DNA from: Pseudomonadota bacterium | Lineage (GTDB): Bacteria > Desulfobacterota > Desulfobulbia > Desulfobulbales > Desulfocapsaceae | NCBI GenBank assembly: GCA_018817385.1 | Contig: JAHIUA010000059.1 | Span: forward strand, 1-37,643 | Reading direction: 5' to 3' | DNA: 37,643 bases | In this document: piece after piece, positions 25,921 through 33,375 of the stretch | How the letters are laid out: each line of letters begins with the position of its first letter | Position numbering within the stretch: position 1 is the first letter of the stretch | Position numbers and translations under genes: made by a program | Notes under the pieces: generated by a model | Seen by the model: the letters and a program-made list of their open reading frames with translations, nothing else | What the model was told of the DNA's origin: nothing | Database searches by the model: none

Positions 25921-26145
25921 TCACCATTGATCTCCAGTTTTATACTCCCCACACCATCTTTCTTTATGTACAACTGTTGGCCGCCAGGGATGTTTCCCCA
26001 CCTCAGGCTCATCAGGACGACGTAAGTCATTTTCTGGGGGTGTTGTTGGAGGAAATCTCATGCACACTCCCAAACCAAACACTTTACTTGAATCATCTTC
26101 TTCAAAGAAATAGCACTTATTACATTGTTCTCCGAGTGGTCCCAT
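25921..26145 (-). CDS. Small four-cysteine protein, likely zinc-binding
   Basis: A 74-residue protein with AAGGAG before its ATG. Cys8-x-x-Cys11, Cys28 and Cys64 (in RWCGEYK) could coordinate one metal ion. The rest is polar with several prolines. Small proteins with this spacing are frequent on phages and plasmids and have no known function. It converges with the thermonuclease gene and has the iteron region upstream. Confidence 0.7.
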   Translation of the reverse strand: MGPLGEQCNKCYFFEEDDSSKVFGLGVCMRFPPTTPPENDLRRPDEPEVGKHPWRPTVVHKERWCGEYKTGDQW

Positions 26146-26296
26146 TTTGACTCCTTTGTTGATTTATAAAAATATAAAAAAAACAAACAGCAAAAAGAGG
26201 GGCGGCTTGCCGACCATGTTGTTGTTTTTATATTTGTATTATTTGTTGTTATTACAGGTGACGTAATTACATGAAAAATAAAGAAAATATTGATTA

Positions 26297-26621
26297 AACT
26301 ATCACCATTCTCGGGCTAACTATCACCAAACTCGGATGAACTATCACTGAACTCGGAGTTATTATCACCATTCTCGGATGAACTATCACTATTCTCGGGG
26401 AAATGATAGTCGATAATATCTAGCCAGCAAAGTCCTTACCAGTAAGGGTTACAGCGGCATAGTTTACTTTATCTCTTTTTAACTATCACCAAATTCGGAT
26501 GAACTATCACCATTCTCGGATATGACCACTATAGCAATGATTGAGGGGGAATTATTTCCTTAATTCTGCCCTAACTATCACCATTCTCGGATGCACAGAA
26601 ATGAACTATCACTATTTTCTT
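26297..26621 (+). repeat. Iteron array of the plasmid origin
   Basis: The motif AACTATCACCATTCTCGG, with small variations, occurs at 26297, 26318, 26339, 26360 and 26381 (exactly 21 bp apart), then at 26481 and 26502 (21 bp), 26573 and a partial copy at 26604. A 21-bp period is two helical turns and is typical of iterons bound by Rep_3 initiators. The gap between the clusters (26399-26480) holds a short inverted repeat (CCTTACCAGTAAGG) and AT-rich sequence near 26461-26480. The next gene is rep, so this is the vegetative origin. Confidence 0.95.
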
Positions 26622-26648
26622 GACAGGTGATAGCTTCGGTATTTAAGT
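26620..26648 (+). promoter_or_regulatory. rep promoter with inverted half-iteron
   Basis: TTGACA (26620-26625) is a consensus -35; TTAAGT at 26643-26648 is a weak -10 at 17 bp. GGTGATAG (26626-26633), the complement of the iteron core CTATCACC, fills part of the spacer. This is where iteron plasmids place the operator at which dimeric Rep represses itself. Confidence 0.7.
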
Positions 26649-26701
26649 GTTACTGTTACAGTAAAATCATTCAATTAACAAGTAAATAGGGGTGTATCGC
26701 T

Positions 26702-27997
26702 TTGACTGGTGAGGTGATCAAAAAAGAAGAGGGTGGCGGACTAATTGCTGCTTCCAACGATCTGCTCATAGAAGCACAATGGCCGCAATTAAAGATCAAC
26801 GAACAGCGACTGGTGCTCTATATGCTGTCGCTGATCCAACGAGGTGACAAGGATTTCAAGCCCTACCGGATATCTATCAGGGAACTCTGCAATATCATGG
26901 GAGGCAGCCGTAATGACCTCTACGCCCGTTTTGATGAGGCCACAGAGGGGCTGCTAAAGAAGGTAATTCGCTGGATCAACCCGGATGAAAAGGCAGATGG
27001 CCGGATCGATAAAACTACCTGGTGTTCTTCCGCTTCTATTATTCCAGGGAAAGGGTGTGTTGAGCTGCGCTTTGATCCTACCCTTAAACCGTTTCTTCTT
27101 GCTCTGAAGGGTAATTTCACCACCCTTGGAGAGGCAAGGGCGGTTATCCGTCTAAGAAATCACTACTCCCTGCGAATTTATCAGTTCATCAAGTACAATC
27201 AGGGGCTTGCCAATGTGGATCACCGTAAATCTGCAAGCGTTGAGCTTTCCTGGCTCCGTGAATATCTGGCCATACCCGAAGGAACATACCGGCTGTTTGG
27301 TCATTTTAAATCAAAAGTTCTGTTGCCAGCCAAAAAGGATATAGCCGCCAAGACCGATGTGCAATTTGATTTTACCCAGATCAAGAAAGGACGAAAGGTA
27401 CAGGAAATTGAGTTTACCTGGAGCAAAAATAAACGCTATCAGCAGATGGAGCTTCCTGGAATAAGTGACAGGGGAGGGCAGACCTCCATGGAGGATATCC
27501 TGATTATGGAGTTTGGTATTTCTCCCGAGAAAAAAGCACAGGATCTGGTGGAAGAGTATGGCCATGATCACATCAAAGCGGCCCTGCAGATGGCCAGAGA
27601 ATATATCAACAAAGTGAGAAAGCGCGGCCAGAAGGTAGAAAGTATCGGCGGTATTGCCAGGAAGGCCATTGAAGAGGGTTGGAAGCCGCAGGAATCGATT
27701 ATTGAAGTGGAGTATGAAGTACAGCAAAAGGCTGTTATCCAGGCGAAGGTAGGTAAGAAACAGCAAGAAGATGCCCAGGAGGCCGAGAAAAGGAAGAAAC
27801 AGGAACTTACCATGTCACGGTATGAATCCATGGAGGAAGGGGAGAGGGAGGCTTTTTTAGCTGAATTCCGTGAGAACCTTGTGGAGACAGGCAATACAAT
27901 TGTACTGAAGCGATATGATGAGGCAGGGGTGACGCCCGGAATGGTTGAGGGGATGTTGGCTGTTTTTATTGGGGAGCGTTTGGGCGAAGGGGATTAA
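26702..27997 (+). CDS. Rep_3-type replication initiation protein
   Basis: A 431-residue initiator. The N-terminal segment (LIEAQWPQLKINEQRLVLYMLSL, as two motifs split by the first helix) and the two winged-helix parts (about residues 20-235) match the Rep_3/RepB family, in which they bind iterons. The last 190 residues are an extra, highly charged helical region, with Glu- and Lys-rich segments, longer than in typical members of 250-350 residues. The start is TTG, 8-9 bp after AGGGG; a weak start may help keep Rep levels low. Iterons lie directly upstream and a strong hairpin downstream. Together these show the main replicon. Confidence 0.93.
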   Translation: MTGEVIKKEEGGGLIAASNDLLIEAQWPQLKINEQRLVLYMLSLIQRGDKDFKPYRISIRELCNIMGGSRNDLYARFDEATEGLLKKVIRWINPDEKADGRIDKTTWCSSASIIPGKGCVELRFDPTLKPFLLALKGNFTTLGEARAVIRLRNHYSLRIYQFIKYNQGLANVDHRKSASVELSWLREYLAIPEGTYRLFGHFKSKVLLPAKKDIAAKTDVQFDFTQIKKGRKVQEIEFTWSKNKRYQQMELPGISDRGGQTSMEDILIMEFGISPEKKAQDLVEEYGHDHIKAALQMAREYINKVRKRGQKVESIGGIARKAIEEGWKPQESIIEVEYEVQQKAVIQAKVGKKQQEDAQEAEKRKKQELTMSRYESMEEGEREAFLAEFRENLVETGNTIVLKRYDEAGVTPGMVEGMLAVFIGERLGEGD

Positions 27998-28019
27998 ATG
28001 TTTAAATGCACAAATATGG

Positions 28020-28055
28020 AAATACGGAAATAATGAATTAATTATTTCCGTATTT
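28020..28055. terminator. 15-bp inverted repeat after rep
   Basis: AAATACGGAAATAAT pairs perfectly with ATTATTTCCGTATTT around a 6-bp AT loop. It lies 22 bp after the rep stop. The stem is AT-rich and has only short T-runs, so it may be a bidirectional terminator or a protein-binding site. The rest of 27998-28288 shows only a small inverted repeat (TATAACA/TGTTATA near 28185-28210). Confidence 0.6.
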
Positions 28056-28288
28056 ATAAGTCCTCAGTCCATATCCCAGTACTCAATATCTTTGCCTTGA
28101 TTTAGAGTAAAGAATTAGTGGAATATCTTAATTTGGAATGGAATGATATCGACCAGGGTTTATAAAATAAATGCCATCTTTCTGTATAACACTCACACTG
28201 GAATGTTATACGGATGTGGTTAATAAATTGTTAAGCAGAATAAATTTACTTTCACATATACCCAAATTTTTAATAAAGGGATCTACAG

Positions 28289-29350
28289 ATGAAAAATTTT
28301 GATAGCAGAACTTACAGTATAAATGACTTTTTGGAGTGGTACGATAATGACCAGTTAGTTCTTGCGCCTAAATTTCAGAGAAGATCTGTTTGGACAGATT
28401 CTGCGAGATCTTTTTTGTTAGATACTATTGTCCAGGGGAAACCAATACCGAAAATATTTATTCGACAATCTGTGAATCAAAAGACTAGAAAAACTATACG
28501 TGAGGTTGTGGATGGCCAGCAAAGGTTAAGGTCTGTATTAAGTTACCTAAAGGACGGTTTTGCCATAAGTAGAAAACATAACAAAGAATTTGGTGGTTAT
28601 TTCTTCAGTCAGTTAAATGAACTAGGGGATGAAACCCAAAATACAATACTTAATTACGAGATATCTGTCGATTTGCTAATAAATATGTCAGATGTAGAGG
28701 TACTCGACATATTTAGCAGGTTAAACTCGTACTCAGTAACATTAAATGAACAAGAAAAAATAAATGCTCTGCATTTTGGCCCATTCAAGAGGTTAGCAGA
28801 TAATATTGGGCACGAATTAAATGATTTCTGGATAAAGAATAGAATTTTGTCCGAACATAAAATATTGAGAATGGATGAGGTCTCTTTGGTTGCTGACCTC
28901 CTGATATCTATTACCGAGGGAATAAAACCAAAGAAAAAAATAAAAAGTTATTACGCTCAATTTGAAAGAGAATATGAGCACGATGTTGACATTTTGAAGG
29001 AAAGGTTTGTTTCAACAATAAATTTGATTGACGATGTTTTTAAAGGAAGTCTATCAACTTCCGAATTCAAAAGGGTGCAACTTTTCTATAGTTTATTTAC
29101 GTCGTTTTACTACCTAGAGTATGGGCTGCCTGGTATTGACAAAGGAAGAGAAAAAATTTCAGAGTTAAATAGCTCAAAGGTTAAAGCTTCACTAGAGAAA
29201 ATTGAAAATATTTTCAAGGTAGAGGATGCAGACTTACTTTCAAAAGATGAAAAAACATTCTTAAATGACAGTAGGCGTGCAACTACTGATGAAGCAGTGA
29301 GGAAAAGGAGAACGGAGTATATTATTGATATTGTTATGGGGGAGGCGTGA
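28289..29350 (+). CDS. DUF262 (ParB-like DGQQR) protein
   Basis: A 353-residue protein with the DUF262 hallmark DGQQR (about residues 75-79) inside a ParB/sulfiredoxin-like fold, an early KFQRRSVW segment and a mainly helical C-terminal part. Related domains in GmrS/SspE-type enzymes hydrolyse nucleotides, sense DNA modification or drive nicking. Here it lacks the DUF1524 HNH partner domain. It overlaps the next gene, a HEPN-like protein, which suggests a two-gene module of the DUF262-MAE_28990 kind. AT-rich codons differ from the neighbouring rep gene, in line with separate acquisition. The ribosome binding site is weak. Confidence 0.85.
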   Translation: MKNFDSRTYSINDFLEWYDNDQLVLAPKFQRRSVWTDSARSFLLDTIVQGKPIPKIFIRQSVNQKTRKTIREVVDGQQRLRSVLSYLKDGFAISRKHNKEFGGYFFSQLNELGDETQNTILNYEISVDLLINMSDVEVLDIFSRLNSYSVTLNEQEKINALHFGPFKRLADNIGHELNDFWIKNRILSEHKILRMDEVSLVADLLISITEGIKPKKKIKSYYAQFEREYEHDVDILKERFVSTINLIDDVFKGSLSTSEFKRVQLFYSLFTSFYYLEYGLPGIDKGREKISELNSSKVKASLEKIENIFKVEDADLLSKDEKTFLNDSRRATTDEAVRKRRTEYIIDIVMGEA

Positions 29351-29352
29351 CA

Positions 29353-29970
29353 TTGTCTCTCCTTCAAACACTTACTGAATTCCGAAATTCTGTCCAAGAA
29401 AACAATTTAAATTTTACTTCTGCGTACCAGGTTAACATTGCAGGAGATTATATTTTTGACAAAAATATAAGGGTATTAATCACAGAAGCTTCTTTTTTGA
29501 AAATCTTCATTTCTTGGGAAAGATTTTTAGAGCAAAGTTTCACCAAATACTTAACTGGTAAAAAATCCATAACAAACAACCGATTAAGTTCCTGTATCAA
29601 AAGAATCGACATGAATAGGGCGTCTGAAATAGTAAAAGGAACAAATAAATACATAGACTGGTCAAATCCAGATATTATTTTAAGGTTATCCAAATTATAT
29701 TTCGGAATAACAAATCCTTACACTGACAACCTAAATCCAATCAAAATTGACCTTTTTGACCTAAGAACTATCAGAAATGCTGCGGCTCATTTGTCCACAA
29801 CAACCAGTAAAAGTTTTGATTCGCTAGCAAGTAGAATCTTAAAAGAAAATAAATCAAGTGTGAATGTCGCTGATTTTGTCCTCACAATGATCCCAGATAC
29901 CACTGATACTGTTATTGACTATTATATTAACGTCTTAGATATCACTGCTGAAAATATTGCAAATGCTTAA
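29353..29970 (+). CDS. HEPN-like predicted RNase (MAE_28990-type), partner of DUF262
   Basis: A helical 205-residue protein. The motif RNAAAH (the RX4H signature of HEPN RNases) lies near residue 141, within a helix following an FDLRTI segment. That matches HEPN families of the MAE_28990 kind, which co-occur with DUF262 proteins. An in-frame GTG at 29347 overlaps the DUF262 stop, but GGAGG lies only 1 bp before it; the TTG at 29353 is 7 bp from that site and is the better start. HEPN RNases typically cleave RNA when released from a partner. This could be a toxin-antitoxin or abortive-infection pair, with the DUF262 protein as regulator. Confidence 0.75.
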   Translation: MSLLQTLTEFRNSVQENNLNFTSAYQVNIAGDYIFDKNIRVLITEASFLKIFISWERFLEQSFTKYLTGKKSITNNRLSSCIKRIDMNRASEIVKGTNKYIDWSNPDIILRLSKLYFGITNPYTDNLNPIKIDLFDLRTIRNAAAHLSTTTSKSFDSLASRILKENKSSVNVADFVLTMIPDTTDTVIDYYINVLDITAENIANA

Positions 29971-30196
29971 CAATTTAATTCACCTGACCAAAAGGGGCTC
30001 CGTTTTTCGAAGTAAATAACTTTCGTGCATACGGTGCTATAAACAATTTCCAGTTCCTTTTTCGGCAGGTGATCAAGACGTTGGGATTGTTATGCGAAAG
30101 ACCTTGCTTGTTCTGTACATTGCCCCAACCAAACCGCTCCACTCGGACAAGCCAGTGAGTGAGCCAAAATGACTAAAAGCGTTAAGGTGAAGCATT

Positions 30197-30400
30197 TTAA
30201 CTACCACTCTCTTTTGCTTTATCATGGCCAACCAGTTTAATTTTATAGCGATTTGGCGAATTGACCCCAAAAGGGAACGCTTCGCCTGAATCTATATCAA
30301 CCATTGTAAATGATGGTTCATAACAATTGGAGTGGAATTTGTACCGCCTCCCTTTGAACTCAAAAATACTCTTTGGATTTAACATGTCTTTTGTCTCCAT
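30197..30400 (-). CDS. Small hypothetical protein
   Basis: A 67-residue protein with GAGGG 9 bp before its first ATG (METKDMLN). It looks like a small beta-rich domain (FEFKGRRYKF, SFTMVDIDSG) with a basic end. I recognise no family. It diverges from the zinc-ribbon gene at 30425, with 24 bp between them. The 226 bp between its end and the HEPN gene hold nothing I can identify. Confidence 0.55.
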   Translation of the reverse strand: METKDMLNPKSIFEFKGRRYKFHSNCYEPSFTMVDIDSGEAFPFGVNSPNRYKIKLVGHDKAKESGS

Positions 30401-30424
30401 TAGACCCTCTTATTCGGTGAAATT

Positions 30425-30613
30425 ATGGCAAACGTGAATTGCTTGGACTGTCAAAAAGGTTTCCTCTTTACTGGTGGTGACAAATGCCCCAGTTGTGGTG
30501 GCCAAAATATTGAAATCCTCTCGGCAGAAAGAGTTGAAGAGGGAATGGACTCTGGGGTTCTCTACAATATCGACCCTAAAACGGGCAAAAGGGCAAAAAA
30601 CAAAAAGAGATAA
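30425..30613 (+). CDS. Small zinc-ribbon protein
   Basis: A 62-residue protein. Two CxxC knuckles (NCLDC and KCPSC) lie in the first 25 residues, the pattern of a zinc ribbon that binds nucleic acid or protein. The remainder is charged, ending in a Lys-rich tail. The ribosome binding site is weak (GGTG). A stem-loop, TTGTTAAA/TTTAACAA at 30614-30642, starts right at its stop codon. Confidence 0.65.
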   Translation: MANVNCLDCQKGFLFTGGDKCPSCGGQNIEILSAERVEEGMDSGVLYNIDPKTGKRAKNKKR

Positions 30614-30642
30614 TTGTTAAATATAAAACTGTTCTTTAACAA
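30614..30642. terminator. Possible terminator-like stem-loop
   Basis: TTGTTAAA (30614-30621) pairs perfectly with TTTAACAA (30635-30642) across 13 nt. It begins directly after the stop codon of the zinc-ribbon gene. No T-run follows, so termination is uncertain. It lies downstream of the intron remnant's 3' end on the minus strand. Confidence 0.4.
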
Positions 30643-30678
30643 TCGGGTAGCCGGAGGTTTTTCTCCCCCAGCCCCCAG

Positions 30679-30751
30679 GTGAGTAGCCCAAAGGAACTTC
30701 CCCTTCAGGCTCTCTCAGAACCGGACGTGAATCTCTCGACTCATCCGGCTC
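30679..30751 (-). ncRNA. Group II intron 3' remnant: domains V and VI
   Basis: Read on the minus strand, 30751-30718 is a 34-nt hairpin of domain V type. It starts GAGCCGGA and ends TCCGGTTC, with a GAGA tetraloop closed by a C-G pair, a small asymmetric bulge and the catalytic AGC triad near the 5' end. The following 39 nt form a domain VI-like stem and finish GGGCTACTCAC, a common intron 3' end. No reverse transcriptase is present anywhere in the window, and 30752-30993 holds no gene. It is a truncated intron unlikely to splice on its own. Boundaries upstream of domain V are not determined. Confidence 0.8.
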
Positions 30752-30993
30752 CTATCGTTCAGCCGTTTTTAGACAAGACACGCCAATGAACTTGGTCGTT
30801 CCTTCTCGAAGATCTGAATGTTCCACTAACGCTTCAAGTTGAGACTATTATTGTTCATTTCTGGCCTGCAACTCCGAGCCCACAAATTAAAATAATTTCC
30901 CCGTAGAAATAGCCGGCAGTCTGGAGAATTCAAGTAAATATGGTTTTGTATAATTAGTGAAGTGATTATTTGTAAATTTACAGAAAAACATAT

Positions 30994-31269
30994 TTAAGTA
31001 AATTGTTCCTCAAGAATCCGCCGTAACATCTTGGCCATGGTCTCGCCCTCCATGGCTGCCTTGGCTTTAATCTTCCTATGCAGCTGCTCTGAAATATCAA
31101 TGGTAAACCGTCTGAGCTCTTCGGGCGACTCTTCTACCTGTGTTTGTTGAGTGGCAGGTTTTGGTGCTGGTTTGGTCTCTTCCTGGGGCTTTGGCTTACG
31201 TTCTTCAACCCATTCATCGGCTTGGACCGCAGTCGGCTTTTTAGTGATCGCTATTTTTTTGCCTGCCAT
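30994..31269 (-). CDS. ParA partner: ribbon-helix-helix-like partition protein
   Basis: A 91-residue protein. The first 50 residues are basic and proline-rich, likely disordered. The last 40 (RRFTIDISEQLHRKIKAK, then MAKMLRRIL) match a ribbon-helix-helix DNA-binding domain, as in ParG-type partners. The flexible N-terminus of such proteins stimulates ParA ATP hydrolysis while the C-terminus binds the centromere. Its ATG overlaps the parA stop by one base (TAATG), so the pair is translationally coupled. It probably also represses the parA promoter. Confidence 0.8.
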   Translation of the reverse strand: MAGKKIAITKKPTAVQADEWVEERKPKPQEETKPAPKPATQQTQVEESPEELRRFTIDISEQLHRKIKAKAAMEGETMAKMLRRILEEQFT

Positions 31270-31901
31270 TATTCCATCTCCAGTAGTTCGTTTGCCAATT
31301 TCTTGATTTCTTTTGCTGCCTGCCCGTTGTTGTCCATTTCGATGACCGTGGAGCCGGGTGCCGCAGATTCCGCAAAAATGACCCGCTGGTGAATAGCGGT
31401 TTTTGCGGTAGGAAATTCATAGTCGACAAGCGCGTCATTTACATCCCGGCCAATGGCGGTATTGACTATTTTCCGGTTCACCACGAAGGTGCATTTTATA
31501 CTGCCTTTAAATACTGCGGCTTCCTTTATCAGTTTGATTATCTCATCGGCTGCCCACACATCATAGGGTGAGGGTTGGATAGGAACCACCACCAGATCTG
31601 CTGCCATGATTGCAGACCGGGCAAGTTCAGATACACGCGGCGGGCCGTCTATGATTATATGGTCGTAGTCGGGCACCATGCCTGGCAGTTCTTTATGGAG
31701 TACCGCCCGATCAAGACCAATAACAGGAAAAAGCGGTTTTCCTTCCCTGGCTGCTGCCCAGTCTCTGGCAGATCCTTGTGGATCCGCATCCACCAGAAGC
31801 ACTTTGTTGTTCTTTTTCTTGACCGACAGGGCGTGTGCAACATTGATGGATAGTGTTGTTTTACCGGTGCCGCCTTTCTGGTTCAGAAATGCGATGATCA
31901 T
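31269..31901 (-). CDS. parA: ParA-family partition ATPase
   Basis: A 210-residue type Ib-sized ParA. The deviant Walker A is KGGTGKTT near residue 8, the Walker A' is LLVDADPQGS and the Walker B is HIIIDGPP. It lacks an N-terminal helix-turn-helix. It should form dynamic ATP-bound dimers on the nucleoid and move plasmid copies apart through the small DNA-binding partner encoded next. The ATG at 31901 has GGAG 6 bp upstream. The TTG at 31913, which would add four residues, lies within that site. It lies about 4 kb from rep. Confidence 0.93.
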   Translation of the reverse strand: MIIAFLNQKGGTGKTTLSINVAHALSVKKKNNKVLLVDADPQGSARDWAAAREGKPLFPVIGLDRAVLHKELPGMVPDYDHIIIDGPPRVSELARSAIMAADLVVVPIQPSPYDVWAADEIIKLIKEAAVFKGSIKCTFVVNRKIVNTAIGRDVNDALVDYEFPTAKTAIHQRVIFAESAAPGSTVIEMDNNGQAAKEIKKLANELLEME

Positions 31902-32213
31902 GTTTTTCTCCAAATAAGGAAATAAGCTAATAATGAAAAGTCTCTTTCTCTTATTATCTTATATATGATTTTGTGTAAATATTTAATTACGGATATTACT
32001 AAAATGTTATTAATGTTATTTTCAGTAAATAATGAAATAAACAAAATAGTATTTGTGGTAAACTGGGGCGGAAATAAAACCAGATTTGTCCAGGTGTTGC
32101 CAATTTTGGCTTGCAGGGTACTGGCTAAAAACACTATACATTGTTGGAAGTGTTCTGTTACTTTATCGTAAACCTAGGCTTGTAATCGTACAAAACAAAC
32201 TCTTACAGTACAG
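31902..32213. promoter_or_regulatory. Divergent AT-rich region upstream of parA
   Basis: No gene is supported. This is an AT-rich intergenic stretch between parA (-) and an AP2-repeat gene (+). A small inverted repeat, AATAAG...CTTATT, lies at about 31920-31955 close to the parA start. By position it is the likely place for the par promoter and a centromere-like site, but no clear repeat array was found. Confidence 0.4.
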
Positions 32214-32663
32214 ATGAAAGAAGACAAACAGCAGTCTGAAGAGCAGAAGTGCAAAAGTATCACCAGAGTTGATCAGGAGGAGAAGACTACCCATGGCTGG
32301 TATGTGCGCATCCGGTTCCTGGGCGAGATAAAATCCAAGTTTTTCTCTGACAAAAAGAATGGCGGAAGCCAGATGGGGTTTAAAAAGGCACTTGCATGGC
32401 GGAACGCAACAGAGAAAAAAATTGGTAAAATCCGAAGTAATAAGCGTCTTTGGACAGTACCAAGTAGTAAGTCAGGAACTGGAGTCGTTGGGGTCAACTT
32501 TAGTAAGGCATCGAATCGATATGTGGTGAGCTGGGTCAACCCTGAAGGGCAGCAGAAGAATACTTCATTCTCAGTCCGCAAATATGGCAAAGAGGCAGCA
32601 TTTATAAAAGCCTGCCTGCTTCGCCAGGAGAAGGATCAGGAGAGGCTACAGACGTTGATTTAG
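32214..32663 (+). CDS. Double AP2-like domain protein, paralogue 1
   Basis: A 149-residue protein with two AP2/ERF-like DNA-binding repeats. Repeat one (about residues 22-70) has HGWYVRIRFLG, KFFSDKKNGG and an amphipathic helix (ALAWRNATEKKIG). Repeat two (about 83-140) has GVVGVNFSKASNRYVVSW, the strand-strand-strand order typical of AP2, then a basic helix. A close paralogue is at 36352-36795 on the other strand. The proteins probably bind DNA, but no catalytic domain is attached, unlike the AP2-HNH homing endonucleases. No strong ribosome binding site is seen. Three tandem 173-bp repeats follow. Confidence 0.75.
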   Translation: MKEDKQQSEEQKCKSITRVDQEEKTTHGWYVRIRFLGEIKSKFFSDKKNGGSQMGFKKALAWRNATEKKIGKIRSNKRLWTVPSSKSGTGVVGVNFSKASNRYVVSWVNPEGQQKNTSFSVRKYGKEAAFIKACLLRQEKDQERLQTLI

Positions 32664-32700
32664 TTTGGTTTTTTTGCTTTGTGTGATTACGTATAATCAG

Positions 32701-33200
32701 GAAACACCTCAGCCAACCTGTCTTGCCTGATAGTTGACCTTGCCCTTGGCATCCTCTCAAGATACTTTTATTTAAGAAAAGTAAAAAAATAGGTATTTCT
32801 ACCTATATGATTTTTTTGGTGGTTATGTTTTACTGAATAGCCATTCATTTTTTGAGGGACGAAAGGAATCAGGAACAATCTTAACCAGCCCGTCTTGCCT
32901 GATGGGTAACCTTGCCAAGAGTATTCTCTCAAAATACATTTTTTTCAAGAAAAGTGCAAAAATAGGTGTTTCTACCTATATGATTTTTTTAGCGGTTATG
33001 TTTTATTGAATCGCCATTCATTTTTAGAGGGACGAAAGGAATCAGGAAACATCACAAGTTGCAATTTTTTTAAACGCTTAACCTGGCCAAGAATACTCTC
33101 TCAGAATTCAATTCTTTTCAAGAAAAGTAAAAAATAGGTGTTTTTTACCTATTGACACTTTTTGTGTTTATGTTCCACTGAATGCTGGTTCAGCTTTGGA
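32701..33200 (+). repeat. Three tandem copies of a ~173-bp AT-rich repeat
   Basis: Units are 32701-32873, 32874-33046 and a diverged third, 33047 to about 33200. Each contains a CTCTCA segment, an AAGAAAAGT block and the inverted repeat ATAGGT(6-7 nt)ACCTAT (32789-32806, 32962-32979, 33134-33152). Units one and two follow it with a T-run (terminator-like) and end GGGACGAAAGGAATCAGG. The third unit has TTGACA just after the inverted repeat. No gene is supported in 32664-33375. They may be a set of small-RNA genes, operators or a partition-type site. Confidence 0.8.
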
Positions 33201-33375
33201 GATAATAGTGAGTTATTATAATTGTATGGAATATTTCCTTCCAGATTTAAATTCACATACTTGCTTCGAAGCAAATGTAGTAGCGTCCGAATACTATTCG
33301 TAGCTTTTCTCAAGTATTTTATCTCTAAAAGATATTGCCTATCAAAATGCCAACTCTCAAAAAGGAGTGACTAAA

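Noticed and set aside
30001-30196. Second group II intron piece or RNA gene after the HEPN gene
   Set aside because: No domain V-like hairpin or other convincing structure was found.
32701-33200. CRISPR array
   Set aside because: Units are 173 bp and similar throughout, with no short repeats separated by unique spacers, and no cas genes.
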